DNA of 64,000 nucleotides from Commensalibacter intestini A911. Its GTDB lineage: Bacteria; Pseudomonadota; Alphaproteobacteria; Acetobacterales; Acetobacteraceae. The position numbers were made by a program, and so were the translations under genes. The notes below the pieces were generated by a model, which saw nothing but the letters and a program-made list of their open reading frames with translations, had not been told where the DNA came from and searched no databases. The DNA lies in the NCBI RefSeq assembly GCF_000231445.1, contig NZ_AGFR01000010.1, positions 1-64,000 of the forward strand. The letters run 5' to 3'. Shown piece after piece: positions 1 to 8,342 of this stretch (position 1 is the first letter of the stretch; every line of letters starts with the position of its first letter).

Positions 1-104
1 AAAATTATATATACTATCTATACAGTTAGATACAATGTTTTGTAAGTAATTCAGAGACAATTATAAGCTGTTGTCATATTAATAAATATTTTTATCAGTG
101 TAAT

Positions 105-137
105 AAAAAAGCTTATAGAATAAAATCTATAAGCTTT
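105..137 (-). terminator. Rho-independent terminator of the RTX-like gene
   Basis: An 11-bp perfect stem (109-119 with 126-136) with a six-base loop is followed, on the minus strand, by a run of six T. It lies about 30 bases past the stop of the RTX-like gene, so it most likely ends that transcript. Confidence 0.8.
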
Positions 138-166
138 AAACGATCATTTAATATTTGGTTAGATAA

Positions 167-991
167 TTAAATATTAAATTGTTCAGTATGAAGGTTATTA
201 ATAGATACACCTTGTACTGTAATTTGATGATTGTCTAAGTTTAAAACAGCATTCCCATTAGAATCATTATGAGAGCTAGCTAAAAGGGCACCTAAACTGT
301 CTTGCGTTAAATTGTAATTATAAAGAGATATTTTATTACCAGCTGATACTGCAAAATCACCAATAACTGTTCTACCACCAGCATCAGTATCTTTATTAAA
401 GACAAATATATTGTTACCTGCACCACCGTTTAATGTGGAGTTTCCTGTACCAGCATCTAGTTCATCATTACCGCTACCTGTTGTGACTACAAGGTTGGTA
501 TTATGATTAGAAGTTTGAGATGCGTATACAGTTATTGGTGAAGTAGACCCTGCAGCATTTAAAGTTTCGTTTCCTTCATTTGCTACAAATAAAGCATCGG
601 AATTATATGATCTTAAAACTAAATTTAATCCATCAGTTCCAAATATAAAAGTTTGGCCAGTGTTTACAATCGAATTAAAACCGGTGCCTTGGCTAAAGAG
701 TAAGCTGCCATCTGCATTAAAATTGTTATTATTGCCACCACTAACAGTGGTAGGACTGCCAGAGATCATGAAGTTACTATATTGAGCACCATTGATTGTT
801 GTTGTACCACCCATGACATTAAAGTTACTATTTTGAGTACCATTAACCATAATATTAGAATTCATAGCTGTGACTGTGCAATTATAGTAACGGGGAAGAA
901 CTCCTGATCCACCTTGAATTGTAACCGCACTATTTGATACTAATGATTCTTCATCACTATATGTTGTTGGTGTTACGATATTATTACTCAT
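167..991 (-). CDS. Small RTX-like (hemolysin-type repeat) protein
   Basis: 274 residues with no N-terminal signal peptide. The N-terminal half holds short degenerate repeats built on N-x-NF and T-x-x-x-G (about residues 40-95). The C-terminal half has glycine- and aspartate-rich RTX-like nonapeptides (GSGNDELDAG and GGAGNNIFVF, about residues 172-200), which in this family bind calcium, and then a short C-terminal tail. Such proteins normally leave through type I secretion, but no ABC/HlyD/TolC genes lie in the window. A GGAGA ribosome site precedes the ATG. The protein is likely secreted; its role (adhesin, matrix protein, toxin) cannot be told. The repeats are few and imperfect, so the family call is moderate. 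Confidence 0.65.
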   Translation of the reverse strand: MSNNIVTPTTYSDEESLVSNSAVTIQGGSGVLPRYYNCTVTAMNSNIMVNGTQNSNFNVMGGTTTINGAQYSNFMISGSPTTVSGGNNNNFNADGSLLFSQGTGFNSIVNTGQTFIFGTDGLNLVLRSYNSDALFVANEGNETLNAAGSTSPITVYASQTSNHNTNLVVTTGSGNDELDAGTGNSTLNGGAGNNIFVFNKDTDAGGRTVIGDFAVSAGNKISLYNYNLTQDSLGALLASSHNDSNGNAVLNLDNHQITVQGVSINNLHTEQFNI

Positions 992-1127
992 AATATATTC
1001 TCCAAAATTAATTGTATATTATAGTTACAATGCAGAATTAATTATGTAAATATAACCAATATATATATGATTAAGTCATGAGTTGTTGTTGTATAATTGT
1101 CTCAGTATGTGTGCTTTGTATAAATGG

Positions 1128-2000
1128 TTATCTAAAAGCTTTGATAAAGATATTTAATCTTTGGGAAATCTCTTTTGGTAACGAAAATTGATCAAAGAAA
1201 TAGTTTTGGGTTCTATTAATCTTCTTTTCTATTAATACATCATGATAATCACCCATTAAACCATTAATGGTTGCTAGATATTGGAACGTTTGATGATGGT
1301 AAGAAGAGGGATATAATACATCAAAAGTTCCATAAAGTGCAGAGAACATGCTCATTTGTTTTCTTAAAATATGGAACTGATGAGCAGATAAAGTTTGATT
1401 CTTGTGGATTTCTTTTTGGATGAAAATAGCTCGTTTGTGAATGGCAGATTTAAAGTCATCTAAATCGCATGGGAAAAAACGATACACTTCTCTTTTTAAG
1501 AGTGATAGTCCTTGTTCATTCCATAAAGCATTTAAAAGGATTGCATTTGGAATTACAATGCTACTTTTGTGATTTTTAAAACCATCCTGAATCATTCCTA
1601 ATAATCCAGTAATATTACCAAGTAGGAAAGGGCGTTTATGACGAGCATCAAAGCCGCGATATGCGTAGCAGAGATGCTTGAATTTAGCCCTCATCATCTT
1701 ATAGATGACTTTATCTTCTTCAGAAATAATACTGGTAGTACATAGACTTCTAATAATTTTAGAAAAACGTTGATCCAAAATACCGTCAAGCCATACTTTA
1801 CGGCAAATCATAAAACTTTCTATCAGTTGCTGTTGTGTATACTGGAAATCAATTGTGCTGGGTAATGTAATATCCAGATTAATTTCATCATCAACGCAAA
1901 TCATATCATAGAGCTGATCGCATTGTTGTTGTGAAAATTGAAAACGTTCGAAATCGACAATTTGTTTGGCATTGATAGGTGTTTTTGTTTTGAACATCAT
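1128..2000 (-). CDS. Possible CHAD-domain-like protein
   Basis: 290 residues, predicted soluble and mostly helical, rich in basic and aromatic residues. The C-terminal third resembles a CHAD domain: a segment starting HQFHILRKQ (about 207-215) recalls the family's H-x-x-R-x-x-x-R-R-x-R helix, and LMGDYHDV (about 248-255) recalls its LG-x-x-R-D motif. CHAD domains are helical bundles that bind polyphosphate. The match is partial, because several of the usual arginines are missing, so this is a tentative reading. It is the last gene of a likely three-gene operon with a PAP2 phosphatase (28-base gap) and a P-loop kinase, which hints at phosphate-compound metabolism. Confidence 0.45.
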   Translation of the reverse strand: MMFKTKTPINAKQIVDFERFQFSQQQCDQLYDMICVDDEINLDITLPSTIDFQYTQQQLIESFMICRKVWLDGILDQRFSKIIRSLCTTSIISEEDKVIYKMMRAKFKHLCYAYRGFDARHKRPFLLGNITGLLGMIQDGFKNHKSSIVIPNAILLNALWNEQGLSLLKREVYRFFPCDLDDFKSAIHKRAIFIQKEIHKNQTLSAHQFHILRKQMSMFSALYGTFDVLYPSSYHHQTFQYLATINGLMGDYHDVLIEKKINRTQNYFFDQFSLPKEISQRLNIFIKAFR

Positions 2001-2028
2001 TTTGGATCTTTATGGGTTATATTTATTG

Positions 2029-2649
2029 TTATCGATGTGGAAGGTATTTATTGACATAAGTTTGCAAAGGGATAGATATTTTAGCTTGATAAGTGATAGA
2101 GATCCACATTAAACCACATCCCCAACCAGCAAGAACATCGCTGCACCAATGTGCCCCAAGTGCTAATCTTGTCCATCCAATGAGTAGAGTGGTGATAATT
2201 GCAATAAACAGAATAGATTTTCTTTGAGAAAAAATGAAATAACAAACAAGTAAAAAGGCTATAGAGTTGACAGAGTGCCCACTAGGAAAACTATAACTGA
2301 TTGCATGGGTTAAAGAATCATTAAAAACAGGACGTTCTCTTCCTACGATAATTTTTAATATTGTAAAAACTATTCTGCAAGATCCCATTGTGGCAACGGC
2401 CCAAAGCGCTTCATAGAAACGTCTTTTTAGCCATAACCATCCTCCTAAGGCTAGTGTCATAGGAGTGATAATTGCAAAAGATCCCAATTTTGAAATATTT
2501 TTGGTAATAGACGTAAGTCCATCCGTAGGGGATAGAATAAAAAAATGGCTAAGGATAGCATCCCATGGTGTTAAAAGTGCAATAAGGATAGCTATAAAAA
2601 ATAACGTTATTCCGCTTATAAAAAGAGGTTTGCAATGAAAAGACAACAA
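2029..2649 (-). CDS. PAP2-family membrane phosphatase
   Basis: 206 residues with about five or six membrane segments. All three signature motifs of the phosphatidic acid phosphatase type 2 family are present: K-x6-RP (99-107, KIIVGRERP), PSGH (122-125) and a T/SR-x5-H-x3-D motif (160-171). The histidines and the aspartate form the catalytic site that removes phosphate from lipid or diphosphate substrates at the membrane surface. Possible substrates include undecaprenyl diphosphate and phosphatidic acid derivatives; sequence alone does not decide. The start is a TTG with a GGGG-type site upstream. It sits 23 bases after the P-loop kinase and before the CHAD-like gene, so the three are probably cotranscribed. 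Confidence 0.85.
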   Translation of the reverse strand: MLSFHCKPLFISGITLFFIAILIALLTPWDAILSHFFILSPTDGLTSITKNISKLGSFAIITPMTLALGGWLWLKRRFYEALWAVATMGSCRIVFTILKIIVGRERPVFNDSLTHAISYSFPSGHSVNSIAFLLVCYFIFSQRKSILFIAIITTLLIGWTRLALGAHWCSDVLAGWGCGLMWISITYQAKISIPLQTYVNKYLPHR

Positions 2650-2672
2650 TTCGCCCCAATAAAAGAAAAATA

Positions 2673-3371
2673 TTAGATAATTTCTTTTACCACATTAGAG
2701 ACAATTTGACAGACTTCTTTGTAAGGGAGTGTTGAATCAATATCAACAATTCGTGCGCCTCTAAAAGAAAGTTTTGGTGTTGCATCGACTTTCAATTGTA
2801 ACAAGTCATAATCGTGGTCTTGTTTTCGTTGATATGCCGAATCTACGTCGATATTTAATCGAAATACGACATCAGGTTTAACGGATGCCATTTGATCATA
2901 AAGTTTATACTCCCATTTAACTAGCTTAGATATTAGCCAATTGGTTGTATGTGCAGCAGAGAGGCCTGGACCATCATAAAAGCCACTGACTTCAGTTTGG
3001 GGATAGCGATCGGTAATCGTGATTACGCCCTTTTGGCGAGCTTTCATCATTTTTTGAAAGTTGTAATATCGTATACAAGAAAAAGCAAAGATAACAATTG
3101 CTGTGGTTAAACCAGGAATTTTATTGCCTTTATTACGAGCTGTGGTTGCTTTTTTATCGATAATTCGATCAAGAATAGGGCCGATAAGCTTGATCTCTTT
3201 GATTCGACGACCAATATTTCCTGAACCTTGTCCTAAGTAACAGCGTTGCGTCGGATATGATTGAGATAACACATTGGTTAAGTCTATACTTAATGTAGAC
3301 TTACCAGAACCATCACAACCGATAAAGGCGATTAAGGGAGCTAAAGGCTTTTGGGATTTTTGATACGACAT
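2673..3371 (-). CDS. Thymidylate-kinase-like P-loop kinase
   Basis: 232 residues. A Walker A loop GCDGSGKST lies at 18-26 and a DRYP motif at 121-124, as in thymidylate kinases, but the rest does not match cellular Tmk. A basic, hydrophobic middle (about 80-110) is unlike a housekeeping nucleotide kinase. It likely phosphorylates a nucleotide or another small substrate. It heads a probable operon with the PAP2 and CHAD-like genes. A paralogue with the same motifs and spacing lies divergently at 3633-4328. The true substrate is unknown, and the housekeeping tmk is expected elsewhere. Confidence 0.7.
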   Translation of the reverse strand: MSYQKSQKPLAPLIAFIGCDGSGKSTLSIDLTNVLSQSYPTQRCYLGQGSGNIGRRIKEIKLIGPILDRIIDKKATTARNKGNKIPGLTTAIVIFAFSCIRYYNFQKMMKARQKGVITITDRYPQTEVSGFYDGPGLSAAHTTNWLISKLVKWEYKLYDQMASVKPDVVFRLNIDVDSAYQRKQDHDYDLLQLKVDATPKLSFRGARIVDIDSTLPYKEVCQIVSNVVKEII

Positions 3372-3632
3372 ATATATTTTCTAAATTTTAAAGAACTCAC
3401 TAGGACCACAGAATTATGTTTTTTTTATTCTAAATAGAATATCAATGCATATTCTCCGAATTTTGTGATAGTTTATGGCGAGTTCGAATAAAAGAATGTT
3501 CCATGTACCACATTTACTAAAAGTATTAAGAAATTGACTTATAATAGTTCTTGCCGATAAATCAAATCAAATTTTATCGTAATTTATTGTAATATACAAA
3601 TAATGAATCAAAGATATAGAGAAATAAACTTT

Positions 3633-4328
3633 ATGAAAAACGATATGTCCCTTCCTGTTATTGCGGTTATTGGTGCTGATGGTTCTGGAAAATCAACTGT
3701 TTGCATAGAACTTAAAGCATGGTTGGAGACACGTTATCCTGTTAAGTTATGTCATTTGGGACGCCAAACAGGTGGTATTGGGCGTATGATTGCTAAGCTT
3801 CCATTTTTTGGTAAAAAATTAGATCATGGCATTGCAGGTAAAGCAAATAAGGCTCGCTCTGATAAAGGGCCTAAAGCGGGGGTTGCCTTGATTATGTTTT
3901 TACTATCGTTGAAGCGTGTATATCGTTTTTACAAGATGCTCAGGTTAAAAAAACAGGGTTTTTTAATTATTACGGATCGTTTTCCTCAGACTTCTGTTAT
4001 TGGTGGGTTGGATGGGCCTGACTTAACGGTTGATCATCCTGATAATATTATCTCTAGCTATTTCACAAGGTGGGAGCGTAAGCTTTATTATTGGATGACT
4101 GATCATAAACCAGATTTGGTTATTCGTTTAAATGTTGATATTGATACAGCAATGCAGCGCAAGCCTGATCATCGTTTGTCTTCGATGGTAAAAAAAATCG
4201 AAACTATTCAAAAAATTACTTTTAATGGTGCGCCAATTTTAGATTTGTACAGTAATACACAACCTCTTGAAGAAATTGTTCAAGAGGCGAAAAAAGCGAT
4301 TACAGAGATTTTGTCTAAAAAATATTAA
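3633..4328 (+). CDS. Thymidylate-kinase-like P-loop kinase, second copy
   Basis: A paralogue of the minus-strand kinase at 2673-3371. It has Walker A GADGSGKST near the N-terminus, DRFPQTS in place of DRYPQTE, and the shared pattern DGP, then WERKLYYWM, then KPD-x-V-x-RLNVDID. The frame opens at ATG 3603, but no ribosome site is seen there. ATG 3633 gives an N-terminus more like the paralogue, so I prefer it; the choice is not certain. The two copies point away from each other across about 230-260 bases, suggesting an old duplication. The 3' end overlaps the convergent gene at 4325 by four bases. The substrate is unknown. Confidence 0.7.
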   Translation: MKNDMSLPVIAVIGADGSGKSTVCIELKAWLETRYPVKLCHLGRQTGGIGRMIAKLPFFGKKLDHGIAGKANKARSDKGPKAGVALIMFLLSLKRVYRFYKMLRLKKQGFLIITDRFPQTSVIGGLDGPDLTVDHPDNIISSYFTRWERKLYYWMTDHKPDLVIRLNVDIDTAMQRKPDHRLSSMVKKIETIQKITFNGAPILDLYSNTQPLEEIVQEAKKAITEILSKKY

Positions 4329-4756
4329 TAACTTGGGTCGTAAACAGGCATTGCACGACGAAAAACGCCACGAGTTTTATTTTGTGTCGGATCTGCTGTT
4401 TGTGCAACAGGAGCATTGATCCCTAAGTCATACTTACTTTTCCGATGTTTACTATTGACCCATCCTTCGCTGCCATTTACTTTTTTTGCTGAAGAGCTCG
4501 CGTAACGACGAGGGATTAACGCAGCAGGTGCATTGCTTTTATCGATTGCATTTTGTTTTGGGTTGACTTGTTGTGCAAAGGGGGTCATATCATTTTCGCT
4601 TTGCTTTGGATTTAAGTGTGTGTCTTTAGGCGCAACAACAGGTGGAGGTGGGCCACGTTTATGATGGTTACGTGCAAACGCAAGCTGACTACTGCTTAAA
4701 CCAATGGTGATAATTCCTAGGGAAAAACCATATAAGTATTTTTTTACTGTGAACAT
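4325..4756 (-). CDS. Small exported protein of unknown function
   Basis: 143 residues. A Sec signal peptide (basic KK, hydrophobic stretch, cleavage near SQLAFA-R, about residue 28) is followed by a low-complexity region rich in proline, asparagine, lysine and serine. No enzyme motif is visible. The mature part looks disordered and basic. It lies tail to tail with the second P-loop kinase. The 5' side holds a quasi-palindrome (4781-4819). I do not recognise the family; a periplasmic or surface role is all that can be inferred. Confidence 0.6.
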   Translation of the reverse strand: MFTVKKYLYGFSLGIITIGLSSSQLAFARNHHKRGPPPPVVAPKDTHLNPKQSENDMTPFAQQVNPKQNAIDKSNAPAALIPRRYASSSAKKVNGSEGWVNSKHRKSKYDLGINAPVAQTADPTQNKTRGVFRRAMPVYDPSY

Positions 4757-4780
4757 AAGGGGTAGAACCTTGTTATTGTC

Positions 4781-4819
4781 TTTTTAAGATAGGATATAAT
4801 TATAGTCTTATCTTAAAAA
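4781..4819. repeat. Quasi-palindrome upstream of the exported protein gene
   Basis: Eleven-base arms TTTTTAAGATA (4781-4791) and TATCTTAAAAA (4809-4819) enclose an AT-rich centre. It lies 25-63 bases upstream of the ATG at 4756 on the minus strand, where a promoter, operator or leader hairpin would be. Since it is flanked by T and A runs it could also act as a terminator in either direction. Confidence 0.4.
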
Positions 4820-4873
4820 GATATAATCAAATAATGGCAAGATTTTATATAATTAATACGATAATAGTCTTAA

Positions 4874-6325
4874 TTAAAATACAACATTTGTTCTGAAGCC
4901 TAAAACAGCAGCATCTGTATAGGTGCTTTTGGTCGCAGCAACATTATGAAAATATTCGAATACAGGCATGATCATTACGCCGCGATAGACGGAAATACCA
5001 TAATTAGCTTCAAATAAAAGACTGTTTGACTGAACGCCAGGAGCCCCATTGAGTAAGCCATTAAAGATTCCATTTGCGCCAGAAACCATTCCATTATTGA
5101 TTTGATATTCTTGTGCTCTGCTTAATCCTCTAGGAACCGTATAATAAGTCATCATCAGGCCAAATTGGTCATAAGGTCTAGCATGCCAAAACCCTTTATC
5201 AATGACGCCGATATTATAGAGATCTTTAAAGCTAGATGTTGTTGGAGAATCGTGTCCCCAGTTGGCAATAACATATAGTCCATGATCTTTGATTTGGTCA
5301 TTACGATGGATCATTTGCCCCATCATGACCCAATATTGTGCACGATTATCTTTTTTACCAGAACCTGTTGCTTGACTTGACCATGTTTGAAAGCGACTGG
5401 TATCTAAACCGGCACCTACGTGGATATAACCATTTAAATGACTTTTACCAAAGTTGGAGGTATAACCAACCTCAACAGGAACAAAAGCACCTGTTGCAGC
5501 TTTTACGCCCCAATCAAATCCTGCAGGTCCGCCTTTTCCTGTTCCCCAAGGAGAACTCTCATAAGCACCGACTTGTACATAAGCATTTGACGTGAAGTTA
5601 TAAAGAATTTTTGCACCCCATACCGTCCCAGGCCAAGGGCTAAATCCTTGTTGAGATTGAACACTTCTGGGTTGTCCACAAGTTGCAATTAACATAAATT
5701 GACAAGAGAAAGGGCTTAGCGCAAAATTATTTCCAACGCTATCGCGTCCAAAGCGGATTTCAACTTTATCATCCCATAGTTTTTGCAAACCATAAACATA
5801 GTTCATGTGGAAGAAACGGGCATAACCCCCACCATAAATCTCTTGCGCTTGGATTTGAGAATCTCCAACATAATCAGTGCTGGCATTTCGTCCAGCAAGA
5901 TTTAAAATCATGGCATGGGTTGAAAAACCTTTCCAACCAATAATTTTTTCCCAATCCATATCAATGGAAAAAGCAACTTGGTGGGCATAATCTGCCCCTT
6001 TCTTTTTCCCGCCATTAATAACGCCTGCGGTTTCTGTTAACCAGCTGAGCCCTAATTGAATGCCGTATTTATCCAGATATTTATTGACGCCTCCAAGGAG
6101 GAGTTCGCCTGATGGATCGATGTCAGGATCGGCTTCGGGATTATTTAACGCCGTATCTTGATCGGGCGTGTCATCTCTTTTTTCAATAAGTTGATTGAAT
6201 TGTTGATCTTTCTTTTGATGCAGTGAAGGTTTTGCAAAAGCTGTGGCGCAATGCAAAGTTACAATCAAAGAAGAAGTGCTTAAATAAAGTATAAAGCGAG
6301 ATTTGCTACTAATTTTATTTACCAT
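4874..6325 (-). CDS. oprB: Carbohydrate-selective porin, OprB family
   Basis: 483 residues with a signal peptide (about 1-31) and then the OprB pattern: a periplasmic lead (GELLLGGVNKYLDKYGIQLGL), alternating beta strands through the body, and a C-terminal strand ending in F (LGFRTNVVF) as needed for outer-membrane insertion. OprB porins form channels that favour glucose and other sugars in the outer membrane and are typical of acetic acid bacteria. It is monocistronic: an intergenic gap lies on each side. Function is confident at family level; the exact sugar cannot be told. Confidence 0.88.
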   Translation of the reverse strand: MVNKISSKSRFILYLSTSSLIVTLHCATAFAKPSLHQKKDQQFNQLIEKRDDTPDQDTALNNPEADPDIDPSGELLLGGVNKYLDKYGIQLGLSWLTETAGVINGGKKKGADYAHQVAFSIDMDWEKIIGWKGFSTHAMILNLAGRNASTDYVGDSQIQAQEIYGGGYARFFHMNYVYGLQKLWDDKVEIRFGRDSVGNNFALSPFSCQFMLIATCGQPRSVQSQQGFSPWPGTVWGAKILYNFTSNAYVQVGAYESSPWGTGKGGPAGFDWGVKAATGAFVPVEVGYTSNFGKSHLNGYIHVGAGLDTSRFQTWSSQATGSGKKDNRAQYWVMMGQMIHRNDQIKDHGLYVIANWGHDSPTTSSFKDLYNIGVIDKGFWHARPYDQFGLMMTYYTVPRGLSRAQEYQINNGMVSGANGIFNGLLNGAPGVQSNSLLFEANYGISVYRGVMIMPVFEYFHNVAATKSTYTDAAVLGFRTNVVF

Positions 6326-6568
6326 CCAATTAACATTTTACCTTTTTGATTTATAGATTAAACAATAGGGATGACTAGGCAAGTCATAACGAAAAAAGGC
6401 ACTCTAACATAACTTTTTCAAAAAGTAAAAAAGAAGACTATTTTAATACTATTAAAGCGATAAGATAAACTATAGTAAAATAGATATTTTTTAATATAGA
6501 ATATTTCTTTTGTGTTAAGCAATATTACTACACTATTTTTTATTATTCCTATGGATGAGGATATATCA

Positions 6569-7105
6569 ATGATTACTCAATCTGCTTTATCTACACTAAA
6601 ACCCTGTATTTTTCTGGATCGTGATGGGGTGATTAATGTGGATACAGGGTATCCGCATCGTAAAGATGAATTACAATTGATTGATGGGGCAGGGAATGCA
6701 ATTGCCAGAATGAATCAGTTGGGTTTTTTAGTCATTGTCGTGACGAATCAGTCTGGGGTAGCAAGAGGATATTTTACCGAAGCAGATGTCCATCAGTTTC
6801 ATCATTATATTTCAGAAGCATTAACACCTTACCATGCGTATATTGATGATTTTTATTTGTGCCCGTATCATCCTAAATCTGTCATAGAGGCTTACCGTCA
6901 AGATCATATCGATCGTAAACCTAATCCAGGGATGATTGATCGTGCTTGTAAAGAATGGCCAATAGATCGAGAGCGTTCTTTTTTAATTGGAGATAAAGAC
7001 ACAGACGTTAAAGCTGCTGAAAATGCAAAGATCCAAGGATATCTATTTAATGGCGGGAATTTAGATGGTTTTGTACAATCGATTTTAAAAGAAAAAGCGA
7101 TTTGA
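6569..7105 (+). CDS. HAD-IIIA phosphatase, GmhB-like
   Basis: 178 residues from ATG 6569, which has TGAGGA seven bases upstream; the GTG at 6512 and ATG at 6551 in frame lack such a site. HAD motifs are in order: DRDGV (17-21, nucleophile Asp), TNQSGVARG (motif II), RKPNPGM (motif III Lys) and GDKDTDV (motif IV). The layout matches D-glycero-D-manno-heptose 1,7-bisphosphate phosphatase and histidinol-phosphatase. The zinc loop of classic GmhB (C-x-H...C-x-C) is only partly kept: CPYHP is present, but the later cysteine pair is replaced by HID. It may make a heptose for lipopolysaccharide, or act on another sugar phosphate. Confidence 0.75.
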   Translation: MITQSALSTLKPCIFLDRDGVINVDTGYPHRKDELQLIDGAGNAIARMNQLGFLVIVVTNQSGVARGYFTEADVHQFHHYISEALTPYHAYIDDFYLCPYHPKSVIEAYRQDHIDRKPNPGMIDRACKEWPIDRERSFLIGDKDTDVKAAENAKIQGYLFNGGNLDGFVQSILKEKAI

Positions 7106-7325
7106 ATAATTTTTTGGAATGCTCGTTTTAGATTTCCTATATCGCATTATGATGTAGGGAAAGTAAAAATTAAAGATATTTTCTGTATAGTTCTGCGTTT
7201 TCTAACAGTTTCTATAGATAGCAAGTTATAAAGACGTATGAGCCTCGTTATTTGGAGGAGATATGTTGTCGTTTGTTGTTTATAACAAGAAATATTTTTA
7301 TTGATTTGTTAGATAGTTTTATTTC
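7106..7325. other. Intergenic stretch after the HAD gene
   Basis: No gene is evident. An ATG at 7263 preceded by GGAGGAG opens only a 13-codon frame ending at 7304. It has a short inverted repeat (TTGTT/AACAA) inside it followed by T-rich sequence, so it may be a leader or a weak terminator. Nothing else was seen. Confidence 0.3.
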
Positions 7326-7618
7326 TTATTGGTTACTTTGATGGGCGTTGGGATCGGTTGCATAAAGAGGGGTATAGCCCGTATTCGTAAAATAAACCCA
7401 TTTCTTACCCATCATGTTTAGATAGTTAGCAAATACTGTTGCCGTTAAATGGTCTGTATTAATAGTGCTAACCTTATTATCAGTTGTTATCGTTGCATAT
7501 CCAGTAAAGATCGTTTTTTGAGGCTCTGATGCCTTGTTATTTTTTGCTGCTTTTTTGTATCCGTTTTTTCTTGATGACGATGTTCAAGAAGCTTTAAAGC
7601 CACCTTAAGGCTGTCCAT
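7326..7618 (-). pseudogene. Frameshifted small gene, unknown function
   Basis: Two overlapping minus-strand frames join into one roughly 97-codon protein. The first runs from ATG 7618 (MDSLKVALKLLEHRHQEK...). The second continues as NNKASEPQKTIFTGYATITT and ends at the TAA at 7326-7328 after about 80 open codons, including YTPLYATDPNAHQ. The switch lies at a T6 run (7540-7545), where one base appears to be missing. The second part has no start of its own. It could be a true frameshift or a homopolymer sequencing error. The family is not recognised. It follows two other small minus-strand genes. Confidence 0.5.
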
Positions 7619-7662
7619 CGTCTCTTATTTTATCTTGAACACGTCTTTTCTTAGCTTCAAGC

Positions 7663-7899
7663 TTAACTTTCACAAGGATATTTCAAAACGTTATAACCTT
7701 TTACGTCATCTTCCGTAGTGTTTTCTAAAAAACCTTCATTAATGCATGTATCAATTTGATTTAGAGAAATATCGTCCATTCGAGGTTGAAGCATTTCTCC
7801 AATAATTGTTAGAAGGTCATCAAGGGTAATAAAATTTGTTTCGTCTTTTAATTTTTTTTTAATATTATCCATGATAATGATAGTCATTTTAGAAACCAT
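7663..7899 (-). CDS. Small hypothetical protein
   Basis: 78 residues from ATG 7899, which has AAAGGA six bases upstream; the frame opens ten codons earlier at a GTG without such a site. The protein is acidic and soluble with a predicted helix pattern (DNIKKKLKDETNFITLDDLLTII...). There is no known motif. It lies in a row of small minus-strand genes (lipoprotein upstream, frameshifted gene downstream). I do not recognise it. Confidence 0.5.
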   Translation of the reverse strand: MVSKMTIIIMDNIKKKLKDETNFITLDDLLTIIGEMLQPRMDDISLNQIDTCINEGFLENTTEDDVKGYNVLKYPCES

Positions 7900-7999
7900 T
7901 TCTAATCCTTTCTGATTGACTCTGTTCACCGTTAATCGGTTAATTTTTCATTATGCATAAGAAAAAGAAAATGAGTCAATAGAGGCGTTTTGACCCTGT

Positions 8000-8260
8000 T
8001 CATAAAACAGTAGTTTTTGAACCTTCAATTGGCGCAGAATCAACCAATATAATGACCGTTGGATGACCACCATTTTTACCATACATATTAGAAAGTATTA
8101 TTGGATAATTATTTGGTATTATTACACGAATAACATCATCCTTTGATAAAGGTTTTGCATCACCCGTCTGATTATTAATAGGAATATAATATTCACTATT
8201 ATAGATCGCGCATCCACAGAGCAACAAACTTAAAGACAAACTAAATACTAATTGTTTCAT
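8000..8260 (-). CDS. Small lipoprotein
   Basis: 86 residues. The N-terminus is a lipoprotein signal: MKQ, a leucine/serine-rich hydrophobic core, then LLCGC with the acylated cysteine at about residue 17. The mature part is about 70 residues with no recognised domain (PLSKDDVIRVIIPNNYP). It is probably anchored to the outer or inner membrane on the periplasmic side. No partner can be named from context. Confidence 0.65.
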   Translation of the reverse strand: MKQLVFSLSLSLLLCGCAIYNSEYYIPINNQTGDAKPLSKDDVIRVIIPNNYPIILSNMYGKNGGHPTVIILVDSAPIEGSKTTVL

Positions 8261-8342
8261 TATACTTTATATGCTTCATGACAATGATAGAGTGATATTT
8301 CAGAAAATCTGAACAGATTTTAAAAATAAGAATTCATATTGG

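Noticed and set aside
7263-7304. 13-codon frame after GGAGGAG
   Set aside because: The ribosome site is good but the frame is very short, with no neighbour to act as a leader for; noted only as part of the intergenic stretch.
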